Below the pieces are notes generated by a model. The model was given only the letters and a program-made list of their open reading frames with translations, had not been told where the DNA came from and made no database searches. Position numbers and translations under genes: made by a program. 64,000 bases of DNA, taken from positions 1 through 64,000 of the forward strand of contig NZ_FNIF01000026.1 in assembly GCF_900103825.1 (NCBI RefSeq). Reading direction: 5' to 3'. This DNA is from Paenibacillus sp. yr247. GTDB lineage: Bacteria > Bacillota > Bacilli > Paenibacillales > NBRC-103111. Below are positions 8,540 to 16,569 of the stretch, piece by piece (within the stretch, counting starts at the first letter, position 1; each line of letters opens with the position of its first letter).

Positions 8540-9121
8540 ATGAGTTTCATACCTATGGTTGTCGAACAAACTGCACGCGGTGAGCGCTCTTACGATATTT
8601 ATTCCAGATTGCTTAAAGATCGCATTGTATTTCTTGGCACTGAAGTAAACGATCAAGTAGCAAATGCAATTATTGCTCAGTTGTTGTTCCTTTCCGCTGA
8701 AGATCCTGAGAAAGATATTTCGCTCTACATTAATTCGCCCGGTGGTTCCACTTCTGCAGGACTGGCGATTTACGATACGATGCATTTCATTAAGCCCGAC
8801 GTTTCCACCATCTGTGTAGGTATGGCCGCATCAATGGGTGCCATTCTTCTGACTGCTGGTGCACCTGGCAAAAGATTTGCACTCCCTAATGCCGAGGTCA
8901 TGATTCACCAACCATGGGGAGGTGCCCAAGGTCAAGCCAGTGATATTCACATTCGTGCCCAGCACATTCTCAAAACACGGCGAACACTTAACCGTATTCT
9001 TGCGGAAACAAGTAAGCAACCGATCGAGAAGATTGAACAAGACACGGACCGTGATTACTTCCTATCCGCTGAAGATGCGAAAACATATGGATTAATCGAT
9101 AAGGTGATTGAGAAGATATAA
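8540..9121 (+). CDS. clpP: ATP-dependent Clp protease proteolytic subunit ClpP
   Basis: A complete 193-residue ClpP serine peptidase. With the start at 8540, the catalytic residues fall at the canonical numbers: Ser98 in GMAASMGA, His123 in MIHQPWGG and Asp172 in DTDRDYF. The N terminus [15 protein letters not shown] is the usual axial loop and the handle region is intact. I chose the ATG at 8540 because GAAAGG ends 9 bases before it; the ATG at 8531 touches the site. ClpP forms a tetradecamer and needs ClpC/ClpX-type unfoldases, none of which is encoded here. It is the third gene of a unit led by an ArsR-type regulator rather than a CtsR-controlled gene, so it may be a second copy with special use. 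Confidence 0.95.
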   Translation: MSFIPMVVEQTARGERSYDIYSRLLKDRIVFLGTEVNDQVANAIIAQLLFLSAEDPEKDISLYINSPGGSTSAGLAIYDTMHFIKPDVSTICVGMAASMGAILLTAGAPGKRFALPNAEVMIHQPWGGAQGQASDIHIRAQHILKTRRTLNRILAETSKQPIEKIEQDTDRDYFLSAEDAKTYGLIDKVIEKI

Positions 9122-9273
9122 TAATTACTTCCATTGACAGGAAACCATTTGAAGGAATGAGAAGGCGTTATTTGGTAAAATCTCTTATATGGTTTTCCCC
9201 GAATAGGGGATTATAGTTCCGTTCGGAAGCTTTTCGGGTTTTATCGACAGAATGTTTGATGAACAATAAGATG

Positions 9274-9303
9274 TTTAGTTCAACATATTTTAGTTCAACA
9301 TAT
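9274..9303. repeat. Tandem direct repeat, 15 bp x 2
   Basis: TTTAGTTCAACATAT occurs twice in perfect tandem (9274-9288 and 9289-9303) in the gap between clpP and the M24 peptidase. Its meaning is unknown; it could be a replication-slippage duplication. Confidence 0.85.
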
Positions 9304-9316
9304 ATAGTTAAATTCA

Positions 9317-9359
9317 AAAAAAGACTACCATTGAGCGTGCCGCTCCCGGGTAGTCTTTT
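9317..9359. terminator. Bidirectional terminator between clpP and M24 peptidase
   Basis: AAAAGACTACC pairs with GGGTAGTCTTTT with an 18-base GC-rich loop that can itself fold. A-run and T-run flank it on both sides, so it serves both converging genes. Confidence 0.85.
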
Positions 9360-9386
9360 CGCATATTTGCTTTACATCTGCTAGCT

Positions 9387-10568
9387 TTAAATATGTATCA
9401 CTTTATCACGGGAAATTGTCAGTTTTTCGTATCCACTTTCGGTGATCAGATACGTATCCTCAATGCCAACCACTCCGCGACCGGGGAAGGTGAACTTGGG
9501 TTCAATCGCGATGACCATGCCAGGCGCCAGCGGGTATTTGAACCCTTTGGCGAGAACAGGCAGTTCGTCTATTTCGAGCCCAATGCCGTGACCAAGGAAT
9601 TTCACTTGGTCGGCGCCGTACCCCATGAAGTGGGCGCTTAGCCCCGCTTCGTGCACTTGATCCAGCGCGAGCAGATACAGATGCTCGGCGATAACACCAG
9701 GCTGCAGCCTGGATTCCGTAGCGCGGAGCACCTGCTCCGCCACGTCATAGGCCCGCTGCAGCTCAGGGTCTAAATCATCGATCACTAGCGTGCGCGTCTG
9801 ATCGATGAGATAACCGTCGATCGAGCAGCCGATATCGACGAGGATCGGTTCGCCGCGTCCGATCAGCGCGCGGCCAGAGCTTTGCGGGCTGGACGGGTGG
9901 AGCCCCGTGCCACCGGCCGGCCCGTCAAAATAGGTGGGCACCGCTGCCGCAGCTCCTGCCGCTACCATTCCGGTTATCAACTCGGAATTGTACGCGCGCA
10001 TGCGCATCAGCCCTTGGTGCCCGCGCAGGCGGAGCTGATGCTCGATGAGCGCCATCAGCTCAAACTCCGCCATCCCCTCACGAATGTGGGGGATGACCGC
10101 TTCCAAGGCTGCGTCGACGACACGCGCAGCCTTCCGAATCGCCGCGACTTCGTTCGGCGATTTGATCATCCGCTGCTCGCGCACGAGCAGCGAGCCGTCC
10201 TCCCAGACCGCGCCGGGCAGCGCGGCCTGCAAACGAAAGAACAGCTGGACGGGTAACACGTCCAGCTCGGTCGCGATCCGCAGCGGCGCAGCCGCGGATC
10301 CATCCGCGCATCGCGCCAGAAGACGCTCACCGAGCGTCTTCAAAGACCCCAGCGCTTCCACAGCCGCTGACGCTTCCTCCTCCGCTCGGACCAAACTTCG
10401 GCGTACGAGATAAAGCGCCTCGCCTTCCGCCGGAATAAACAGATACCCCGTCTGCATCGATCCGCAGTAATAATATATATCCACATTGTTGGCGACCAAG
10501 AAGCCGGACCATCCCCGCTGGATCATCTCACCCTGCAGCCACTGCTGTCTTTGCTGGAAAACATTCAT
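9387..10568 (-). CDS. M24 family metallopeptidase (Xaa-Pro dipeptidase-like)
   Basis: A cytosolic pita-bread-fold aminopeptidase, probably cleaving Xaa-Pro dipeptides, 393 residues. The N-terminal creatinase-like domain covers about 1-130. All five metal ligands of the catalytic domain are present: Asp245 (LVDIG), Asp256 (IDQTR), His327 (LGHGIG), Glu356 (AIEPK) and Glu370 (GIEDT). The ATG follows AAGGAGAGG. It lies 54 bases downstream of the Tad-like operon on the same strand and might be cotranscribed, though a TATAAT-like box at about 10614 may give it its own promoter. The central part (about 9750-10420) is much richer in GC than its neighbours. Confidence 0.92.
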   Translation of the reverse strand: MNVFQQRQQWLQGEMIQRGWSGFLVANNVDIYYYCGSMQTGYLFIPAEGEALYLVRRSLVRAEEEASAAVEALGSLKTLGERLLARCADGSAAAPLRIATELDVLPVQLFFRLQAALPGAVWEDGSLLVREQRMIKSPNEVAAIRKAARVVDAALEAVIPHIREGMAEFELMALIEHQLRLRGHQGLMRMRAYNSELITGMVAAGAAAAVPTYFDGPAGGTGLHPSSPQSSGRALIGRGEPILVDIGCSIDGYLIDQTRTLVIDDLDPELQRAYDVAEQVLRATESRLQPGVIAEHLYLLALDQVHEAGLSAHFMGYGADQVKFLGHGIGLEIDELPVLAKGFKYPLAPGMVIAIEPKFTFPGRGVVGIEDTYLITESGYEKLTISRDKVIHI

Positions 10569-10622
10569 ACGTACCTCTCCTTATGCAGCCCTGAATTTAC
10601 ACCTCACCTTCTTATTATACAT

Positions 10623-11105
10623 TCAAAATACCATCTCCGCAGAAGACTTAATCGTCCACGTAATCGGCTGCAAAACGGTATACGTTCGCGGAAATTCCAA
10701 ACGGATGAACATAATCACTCCAGGCCGATCAAGTGTAACCGAGTAACCATATCCCGCATCCAAATACGTATAAGGAAATACCTCATTATCATTAACAATC
10801 TTAAATAATTCCACCACAACCCGAGAGCGTAAAAACGTATTTGGCAGCGGATCATTCATCCCATTCAATCTTAAATTAGTTTGCAAATACTGCAGCGCTG
10901 CGTTTCTTGCCTTCGTCTCATCAATAGCGTGAATGCCGCCTGCCAGCTTCACTTGATCACTTTGCTGAGCAGCCGCATGTACCGCATTATTCAAAGCGTG
11001 CTTTCCGTGAAAAAGCGTATGCATCGCCAACTCCTCATCCGTTTGCAAAGCAAATAGCGATAGATAAACCACACTCATCAAAACGAACAAAAGCAGTTTA
11101 TACAA
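10623..11105 (-). CDS. Pseudopilin-like protein of the Tad-like operon (large)
   Basis: About 160 residues, no known family recognised. One N-terminal hydrophobic helix (KLLLFVLMSVVYLSLFAL) is followed by an extracellular-type domain with an amphipathic helix (HALNNAVHAAAQQSDQV), as in TadE/TadF-type minor pilins. A strand-rich C terminus follows. I choose the TTG at 11105, since GAGGTG stands just before it; a TTG at 11126 overlaps the stop of the previous gene but has no site. It is the last gene of the operon. There is no classical prepilin peptidase site (Gly-x4-Glu) before the hydrophobic helix. Confidence 0.65.
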   Translation of the reverse strand: MYKLLLFVLMSVVYLSLFALQTDEELAMHTLFHGKHALNNAVHAAAQQSDQVKLAGGIHAIDETKARNAALQYLQTNLRLNGMNDPLPNTFLRSRVVVELFKIVNDNEVFPYTYLDAGYGYSVTLDRPGVIMFIRLEFPRTYTVLQPITWTIKSSAEMVF

Positions 11106-11122
11106 GTCATCACCTCGGGCCC

Positions 11123-11548
11123 TCAAGGTACATATTCACTCATTTTCATGCCCGCAGCGCCCATGCGATCAGAAGCAGCGGGAACTGTAATTCCGACAAG
11201 CTGATCAATCACAAAAAGTCGATGATACGGATACGTCATTTTCAAACTTAAGCCTGTCCCTCTCCAAACAGGCAGACTTGCATCCATTCCCCCGCCCCCT
11301 GTGGTCGTTTCTACCGTATAAACAAGATCCCCGGATACGAAGCCTCTTTCCTCCATTCGATCCCTAGAATCCTGAATCATTACGCTATTAATATAACCGT
11401 GCCTGCCGTTGGCACCGATTTCTAGCAAGTAATCGACCTCTTTTTGCAAAACAGCCTGTCTAACAATAATGACATGCTTATACACTGGTGCGAACATGAA
11501 CCAGCAAAGCATCGTCGCAAACAAAATAAACACCAAAATCTGCTTCAT
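11123..11548 (-). CDS. Pseudopilin-like protein of the Tad-like operon (small)
   Basis: 141 residues, family not recognised. It has an N-terminal hydrophobic segment (ILVFILFATMLCWFMF) directly after MKQ, then RQAVLQKEVDYLLEIG as the helix that in TadE-like proteins continues the transmembrane helix. The remainder contains a VETTTGGGG loop and strands. Its ATG overlaps the stop codon of the 48-residue peptide gene (ATGA), so the two are translationally coupled. Likely anchored in the membrane with the domain outside, as a minor subunit of the fibre; this is inference from position and topology. Confidence 0.7.
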   Translation of the reverse strand: MKQILVFILFATMLCWFMFAPVYKHVIIVRQAVLQKEVDYLLEIGANGRHGYINSVMIQDSRDRMEERGFVSGDLVYTVETTTGGGGMDASLPVWRGTGLSLKMTYPYHRLFVIDQLVGITVPAASDRMGAAGMKMSEYVP

Positions 11549-11691
11549 GGGTTAATCCGCTCAATCGTCCCATTAATCCTTGCACCGCTGTTACTAACCT
11601 GCTGTCGGGTACCTGTGCTGCCCCCAACTACATTGTTATATATGACAATCACCACCATAATCAGCATCACCGTAACGAGGATCGATCTCAA
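11545..11691 (-). CDS. Small membrane peptide B, candidate pilin (48 aa)
   Basis: A 48-codon gene beginning with TTG after GAAGG and ending in a stop overlapping the next start. It begins RSILVTVM, continues as a hydrophobic helix to about residue 22, then GSTG, an Arg and a polar tail ending in Pro. It aligns along its full length with the neighbouring 49-residue peptide (RNILITVM, GSTG, Ser and Gly at matching spacing, final Pro), so the two are tandem duplicates. Their place in the operon, after TadC and before the pseudopilin-like proteins, suggests structural subunits. No Flp-type Gly-x4-Glu-Tyr processing site is visible. Confidence 0.6.
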   Translation of the reverse strand: MRSILVTVMLIMVVIVIYNNVVGGSTGTRQQVSNSGARINGTIERINP

Positions 11692-11707
11692 AGCAAGCCT
11701 TCTATCA

Positions 11708-11857
11708 TTAAGGCCTCAATGCCGTAATGTCTGTATTTGCTTGCGTTCCATGCGTTGAAATATTTCGTCTCATCCCTGTAGACCCATCATTTATAATCGA
11801 TGTAAAAAGTAAAGCCACCACAATTAGCATCATGACTGTAATCAATATGTTCCTCAT
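11708..11857 (-). CDS. Small membrane peptide A, candidate pilin (49 aa)
   Basis: A 49-codon gene starting with ATG 13 bases after AAGGAGAG. It starts RNILITVM, has one hydrophobic helix (to about residue 22), then DGSTG, a basic MRRN patch, and a polar tail. It lies 15 bases after tadC. It is a tandem paralog of the next gene, with matching residues from end to end. With one helix at the very N terminus and a 25-residue hydrophilic tail it has the shape of a Flp pilin but lacks a leader peptide. Function is inferred only from size, topology and place. Confidence 0.65.
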   Translation of the reverse strand: MRNILITVMMLIVVALLFTSIINDGSTGMRRNISTHGTQANTDITALRP

Positions 11858-11872
11858 AAGCTCGCACTCTCC

Positions 11873-12772
11873 TTAGTTAATCGCATCAAATAATCGCTGA
11901 CCTTCGGCAATCCACGGGTACATGAATACCCGAAAGGTGTTCAAAATCGGCAGTCCCGCTAACACAAAAAGCAAATAAGAAACGGTTTCTTTTTTACTGT
12001 CTCGGACCAGTTCCATTTTTTCTTTGTAGTCCTGAATTCGTTGCTTCATCAGTTCGTAATAACTGCCGTGTTCATTAAGCCTCAAAGCATTCAACGTTTC
12101 CCCAAAGCTATGCGCTTCATCCGTGCCTAATCTCGCTTTAAAATTCAAAATAGCTTCTTCCGAGCCTTGATACCATTCATTAAGCAGCAATTGAAAGTGT
12201 GTCCGGATCGAGCGCGTCTGCGTTACACATAAAGAAAGCTTGGCATGCAAATTCATATGAGAATCATTGTAATAGAGAAGGTGATGACTAATAACGTAAA
12301 TTTCTCGAACAATCCGATGTGCTCGTTTTTCCTTCAATTGAGCCAGCACTTTTTTATCAAAAAATAAAAAAATCAGCATACACGCCGCCCCGACCATGAC
12401 ATAAATGGGCTGTATATGAAAAGTAAACATAGGATAATCCAGAGCTAAGTATCCTGCCGCACCAATCAAAAGTGCCCCACCCATCAACATTCTTCTCACA
12501 CCTTCGTAAAGGTTGGCATTCATCCAAATACCGCACCCCAGCAATAGCTGCCGCTTTTCCTCCACTATTTTCGTACTCAATCCTAAACATGTGAACAACC
12601 ATAAGGGAAGCCTCGTTTCTTGCAGCGCTCTTTTGACATGAAGAGACCTCCACCTCTTCGTCCGGACAGGCACATGCATGAAGCCGTGATAAATAACTGT
12701 CATGAAGAGAAGGAAGAGTAGTAAATTAGAAGCCATCTGAATAATCACAAGTTGTGTGCTATCAATAATCAC
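11873..12772 (-). CDS. TadC-like membrane platform protein
   Basis: 299 residues with the T2SSF-type pattern of inner-membrane platform proteins: a hydrophobic segment near residues 8-30, a pair near 95-140, a long cytoplasmic helical region (about 145-260) and a final helix (VSYLLFVLAGLPILN). Paired TadB and TadC proteins form the assembly platform above the ATPase in Tad pilus systems. The gene starts with GTG at 12772 following GAGGGATTGG, 12 bases after tadB ends. Sequence similarity to standard TadC is low by eye; the call rests on topology and on the neighbouring tadB and cpaF. Confidence 0.75.
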   Translation of the reverse strand: MIIDSTQLVIIQMASNLLLFLLFMTVIYHGFMHVPVRTKRWRSLHVKRALQETRLPLWLFTCLGLSTKIVEEKRQLLLGCGIWMNANLYEGVRRMLMGGALLIGAAGYLALDYPMFTFHIQPIYVMVGAACMLIFLFFDKKVLAQLKEKRAHRIVREIYVISHHLLYYNDSHMNLHAKLSLCVTQTRSIRTHFQLLLNEWYQGSEEAILNFKARLGTDEAHSFGETLNALRLNEHGSYYELMKQRIQDYKEKMELVRDSKKETVSYLLFVLAGLPILNTFRVFMYPWIAEGQRLFDAIN

Positions 12773-12784
12773 AGAGCCAATCCC

Positions 12785-13717
12785 TCACATTCTTCGCATA
12801 GATAAGTACATTCCCATTAAAAACGAGATAAAAATAAGCAGAAGCGCATCTAAGATCATGTTTCGCCCACCAGGGTCAATAATATAGTACAAATAAGCAT
12901 TCTCTGTGTTTACCTTGAAATTAATAAATAAGAATAAGGCAAGAAACAAAATTGGCGTAAAATTGGCAATACGAATCTCCAAAAGCCGATTTCTTTCCAA
13001 CTGATCGAATCGCTGCGCTTTCCGCATATCGACGATTAACTCCTTTAGGCTTTCTCCAACAAAACTCCCTTCCGTCAAAGAAACACGCATAACGCCGACA
13101 AAATAATCGGCCCAGGTATGGCCTAAAGTGAGTGAGAAGATGCGCAAACTCTCCTCCGTATCCCGTTGTGTCATTAAATTACGATATAATTGTTCGAATA
13201 CAGGCTTGATCGGATATAAAATTCGGTTTTCTTCTAAACAATACTTAAGAGCAATTTTCATATTCTTGTTTGGATCCACCATATAGTACTGATAGAAAAC
13301 TTCAACGGCCGGAAGAAATTCCAATCGAGTTTGCAACCTGACACTAACCAGCTTCAATCGAAGCCGCATATACGGCAGCGAAACACAGATGGATGTAAGG
13401 ATAAAGACCCCTTTTAACGTCTGGAAAAACAAAGTACCCGCTAAAAGTCCAACTAAAAACAACACGAAACTTAGCGTCAGCATAGACCGCATGCTCATTT
13501 TGGATTCGACGGATTCCATCATTTCCTTTACAGGCTTAAATAAAAGGCTCCTATTCCCCAAATATTCGCTGAATCTAGTGCCGAACGTGGAGTTTTTGAC
13601 ATAATGCAGCCTAAATCTGGCTTTGCGTTGTCGGATGAGTAGCTTTAAAAGGGATTGAATGAGTATATATACGAGTACAAAAAGCAAGATTAGAAAGACA
13701 TATTTGGCGAAAATCAT
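12785..13717 (-). CDS. TadB-like membrane platform protein
   Basis: About 310 residues. An N-terminal helix, two close helices around residues 90-135, a cytoplasmic helical domain with the T2SSF-type stretch VMRVSLTEGSFVGESLKELI, and two C-terminal helices separated by a short NTENAYLYYIIDP loop. I start it at the ATG at 13717, 8 bases after GAAGGCGAG; a TTG at 13741 would overlap the cpaF end. It follows cpaF directly, as in other Tad operons, and is the platform subunit thought to couple the ATPase motor to pilin extraction. Confidence 0.8.
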   Translation of the reverse strand: MIFAKYVFLILLFVLVYILIQSLLKLLIRQRKARFRLHYVKNSTFGTRFSEYLGNRSLLFKPVKEMMESVESKMSMRSMLTLSFVLFLVGLLAGTLFFQTLKGVFILTSICVSLPYMRLRLKLVSVRLQTRLEFLPAVEVFYQYYMVDPNKNMKIALKYCLEENRILYPIKPVFEQLYRNLMTQRDTEESLRIFSLTLGHTWADYFVGVMRVSLTEGSFVGESLKELIVDMRKAQRFDQLERNRLLEIRIANFTPILFLALFLFINFKVNTENAYLYYIIDPGGRNMILDALLLIFISFLMGMYLSMRRM

Positions 13718-13721
13718 CCCA

Positions 13722-15254
13722 TTACTCGCCTTCTTTCTCAATAATACCGAGCTTCATCAACAATGCATGCCCCTCTTGGTCAACCTTAACTATTTTCCGC
13801 GATGCATGATGCGACAATTTCCCGGGAAATGTCCAATCATCTGTCGACTTGTCATAAACTGCGAGATCTGTGACGCAAACCTCCTCATTTTCATACCGAT
13901 ATTCGACGATTCGCACAATTTTTCTTTTCAGATGAACGATCTTCATCTCTATACCGATTTGAGTAACAAACTCTGTAATCCGTTTCGTTAAACGCAGAGG
14001 ATTCATCCCCCGGCCATCCAGCATGCACATATCCGTAATCGCATCAGGTACATCCTCAAGTTCACTAACATGGACTGAAGTAATACTGCCCTCGTGACCT
14101 CGCGTACAGGCCCTAACATAAAGGTTTGCATCATCATCCCTAATTTCGGCGTGACAAATGCGCTTTGGTGATTGCCTTAATGCCAGTTTAAAAGCTTGCA
14201 AACCGGAATGCCTCGGGTCCTCCTCGTCAATTTCGTATTCAACGATATTTTTGTGCGGAAAATCTCGCTTCAGATTTAACTCGAATCTCGATTCGATCGT
14301 AATAATTCTTTCGTTATCATCCATTTCGGCAATGATTGCTTTGATTAAATTGGTCTTCCCCGAGTTCGTTGGGCCAATAACGACCATGTTAAAATAAGAG
14401 CGAATCAAACAAAGAATCAGGTTTTCCATCCGGCTATCCATCGTGGCAAGTTCCGCAGCGGCAAGCGAAGCCAAATCAAACCTCTTTACGGTGTAAAAAC
14501 GAATCGTTAATGTTGGTTCAGCTGTGAATCCGAACCCTGTCATCGTAACACGCGACCCGTCCCGCAGAACGACCTCCGCCCATCGCTTCCTAGGATTCAA
14601 AGTATCATTGTTAAAAAGAACCAGATTTTGTTGAATCCGCTCTAATTCACGTACGGAAGGCAGCATATACGGAGACGGCAATGCCATCCCTCCACGCACT
14701 TCAAAAATCTGTCTCCCCACAACCTGAATCTCCTCAAGTCCCTCCCTCTGCTTCAATACGAGTTCAAGCACATTCAACCCAATAATCTCAGCAAAAATCG
14801 CTTCAGGCAAAGTCGTATATCCACTAGTCCGTGGAGGCACATCAGAAAGCCTTCTTTTCGATACAAGATCATGGATAATCGCAAGCAGCTTGCCTCGATC
14901 CTCCTCATAACCAAGAATTGCACGATTCAAAGTCTCGTTATAAAGCTGCTTTTCTGCCTCCGTCCTTCCTTTCATTGTAACAAGCTCACCACGTATGTCC
15001 TGAACCCACTGGTTAAAAGTGGCATCTACTCCGGCCCCTGTTCCATCTTTCACTCCTGAAGTACTTTCAAATTCTCCTGCCACTCCCAATGGCCGCCCAT
15101 TTTGCCCTGCTTCTATCCCCCCATTCCCAATTCTCTCCTGCCCATTACCAAGTCCAACTCCCTTTTCCGACTTACTTGTACCCGTACCTACCTCGGAAGC
15201 CTCTGTCTTGCGCTCATGCATGTAGGTTATAATCGAAAACCTTTCCTCATTCAC
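13722..15254 (-). CDS. CpaF/TadA-like secretion ATPase
   Basis: The hexameric motor ATPase of a Tad/type II secretion-like machine, about 510 residues. The first 100 residues are low-complexity and Gly/Glu-rich. The ATPase core has a Walker A GPTNSGKTN near residue 305 of the start used here, ITIESRFELNL as Asp/Glu box, a HAEIRDDDA segment where family members normally read GEIRG-EA, and HEGSITSVHVS as the His box. The loss of the usual Gly-Glu-x-Arg-Gly pattern is unusual. I use the GTG at 15254, which follows GAGGTG by 6 bases and lies past the cpaE stop; the frame is open up to 15332. Confidence 0.85.
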   Translation of the reverse strand: MNEERFSIITYMHERKTEASEVGTGTSKSEKGVGLGNGQERIGNGGIEAGQNGRPLGVAGEFESTSGVKDGTGAGVDATFNQWVQDIRGELVTMKGRTEAEKQLYNETLNRAILGYEEDRGKLLAIIHDLVSKRRLSDVPPRTSGYTTLPEAIFAEIIGLNVLELVLKQREGLEEIQVVGRQIFEVRGGMALPSPYMLPSVRELERIQQNLVLFNNDTLNPRKRWAEVVLRDGSRVTMTGFGFTAEPTLTIRFYTVKRFDLASLAAAELATMDSRMENLILCLIRSYFNMVVIGPTNSGKTNLIKAIIAEMDDNERIITIESRFELNLKRDFPHKNIVEYEIDEEDPRHSGLQAFKLALRQSPKRICHAEIRDDDANLYVRACTRGHEGSITSVHVSELEDVPDAITDMCMLDGRGMNPLRLTKRITEFVTQIGIEMKIVHLKRKIVRIVEYRYENEEVCVTDLAVYDKSTDDWTFPGKLSHHASRKIVKVDQEGHALLMKLGIIEKEGE

Positions 15255-15289
15255 TCCCTTCACCTCTTCCCTGCTTGATTTAGCTTGAT

Positions 15290-16525
15290 TTAAGTGGCCG
15301 TTCGTCTTCCTGTAATGATCTTCTGCAGCCACGTGACTTGTCGTAAGCTCACCTTCCTTGGCAGCTTGTAGTAATCAATGAATTTACGTGAAACCGCCTT
15401 AACCTCCTCATGCATAGCATGGCTTGGCGCAAACATGTCCAGCAGCTTTCCTTGATTACAACGAGAAAGCGCATCAGCATGTCTGGAAACTTGACCAATG
15501 AAATGCAGCTGTGTTTCCTTGCGAATATCTTTTATCGTGAACTCGTTAGGTTTGGCATGTCGATCTGTTTGAACAGCCATTAATTCAAAGCTATCCGGCT
15601 GAAGGCCAAAAACAGAGCCAACCTGCCTGATCCACCTCGAAAAATCCTCTTGAAAATGGGAGATATCGGCTGTCGTTACAACAATTTTGCTATCTGCTTC
15701 CAGCAGCCCACAAACCGTCGCCGCATTGTCCCAATAGGCGTTAACCTCTATGACGCAGACATCAAAAGCACTTCGAGCTACTCGCAACAAATGAACAATC
15801 TCGGATGGTGAAAAAAACTCCGCCTGCTCGCGAAGCATATTACCATACAAAACATGTAACCCATGTGCCTCTTTCGGTTTATCGCACACTTGCAGCAGCC
15901 TTTCCGGTGTGAGGCTTTGAGCCTTCAACTCCGCTCTCAGACCATCCAGCGTAAAAACATGCTCGTCCCGGCCTAAATAACGATGAAGCTTGGAGCTTTT
16001 TAAATTGAGACATAGATACCCAACTTTCTTAGACGACTCCAACGCTAGCGAGTAGGCCACTCCAAATGAAGCCAACGTCGTACCTATGTTTGGTGTAGAC
16101 CCGATGAATGTGATCAACTTTCCTTTAGGCTGTTGATTCCCCTGATCTCCCCCAGAACCATCCACCCAAGCCCGAATATCATCAGCAATAACAGCTGTGC
16201 TGCGCCCTGGCTGGATATAGTCAAGCCTCATCAACTTGCACATTTTCACATATTTTTCATTGATGGGAGCATCATGATAATTCGAAAGCAGAACAATTAT
16301 TTTTATATCTGAGTACTGTTGCTGTAACCCCTCAAGGAACTCTACCAAATCTCCAAAATCTAGCTCCCTATCCGATATAATCACATGTGAAAAAGGTAGG
16401 TCATTTAATTTATTAGCGAGATCAACCGCAGCCGAGGAAATAACCCAGTTTAACGGTTTCATATAAACCACATTAATAATTTCATCAGTTAATCGTTGAT
16501 CCGTTGAAAGCAAACCGATATGCAT
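15290..16525 (-). CDS. CpaE/TadZ-like protein, receiver plus degenerate MinD-type domain
   Basis: 411 residues. The first 120 resemble a pseudo-receiver domain (VIISDRELDFGDL, IKIIVLLS). From about residue 135 there is a MinD/ParA-type fold with a deviant nucleotide loop, IGSTPNIGTTLASFG, lacking the signature lysines of KGGxGKT; CpaE and TadZ proteins are known for such deviation. Further family-like parts are DVCVIEVNAYWDNAAT and KIVVTTADISHFQEDFSRWI. These proteins position pilus machinery at the membrane or pole. An AAAGGAGGT site precedes the ATG. It lies between the SAF protein and the CpaF ATPase. Confidence 0.85.
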   Translation of the reverse strand: MHIGLLSTDQRLTDEIINVVYMKPLNWVISSAAVDLANKLNDLPFSHVIISDRELDFGDLVEFLEGLQQQYSDIKIIVLLSNYHDAPINEKYVKMCKLMRLDYIQPGRSTAVIADDIRAWVDGSGGDQGNQQPKGKLITFIGSTPNIGTTLASFGVAYSLALESSKKVGYLCLNLKSSKLHRYLGRDEHVFTLDGLRAELKAQSLTPERLLQVCDKPKEAHGLHVLYGNMLREQAEFFSPSEIVHLLRVARSAFDVCVIEVNAYWDNAATVCGLLEADSKIVVTTADISHFQEDFSRWIRQVGSVFGLQPDSFELMAVQTDRHAKPNEFTIKDIRKETQLHFIGQVSRHADALSRCNQGKLLDMFAPSHAMHEEVKAVSRKFIDYYKLPRKVSLRQVTWLQKIITGRRTAT

Positions 16526-16569
16526 ACCTCAGACCTCCTTTCATTCTCCTGCCGACCCTATGCTCCCAT

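Noticed and set aside
9882-10413. Two plus-strand frames of over 120 codons opposite the M24 peptidase
   Set aside because: They arise from the GC-rich composition of the real gene; the M24 frame has all metal ligands, and these have no ribosome binding sites or family patterns.
15019-15225. Pro/Ser-rich plus-strand frame opposite the CpaF N terminus
   Set aside because: It mirrors the low-complexity Gly/Glu-rich linker of CpaF.
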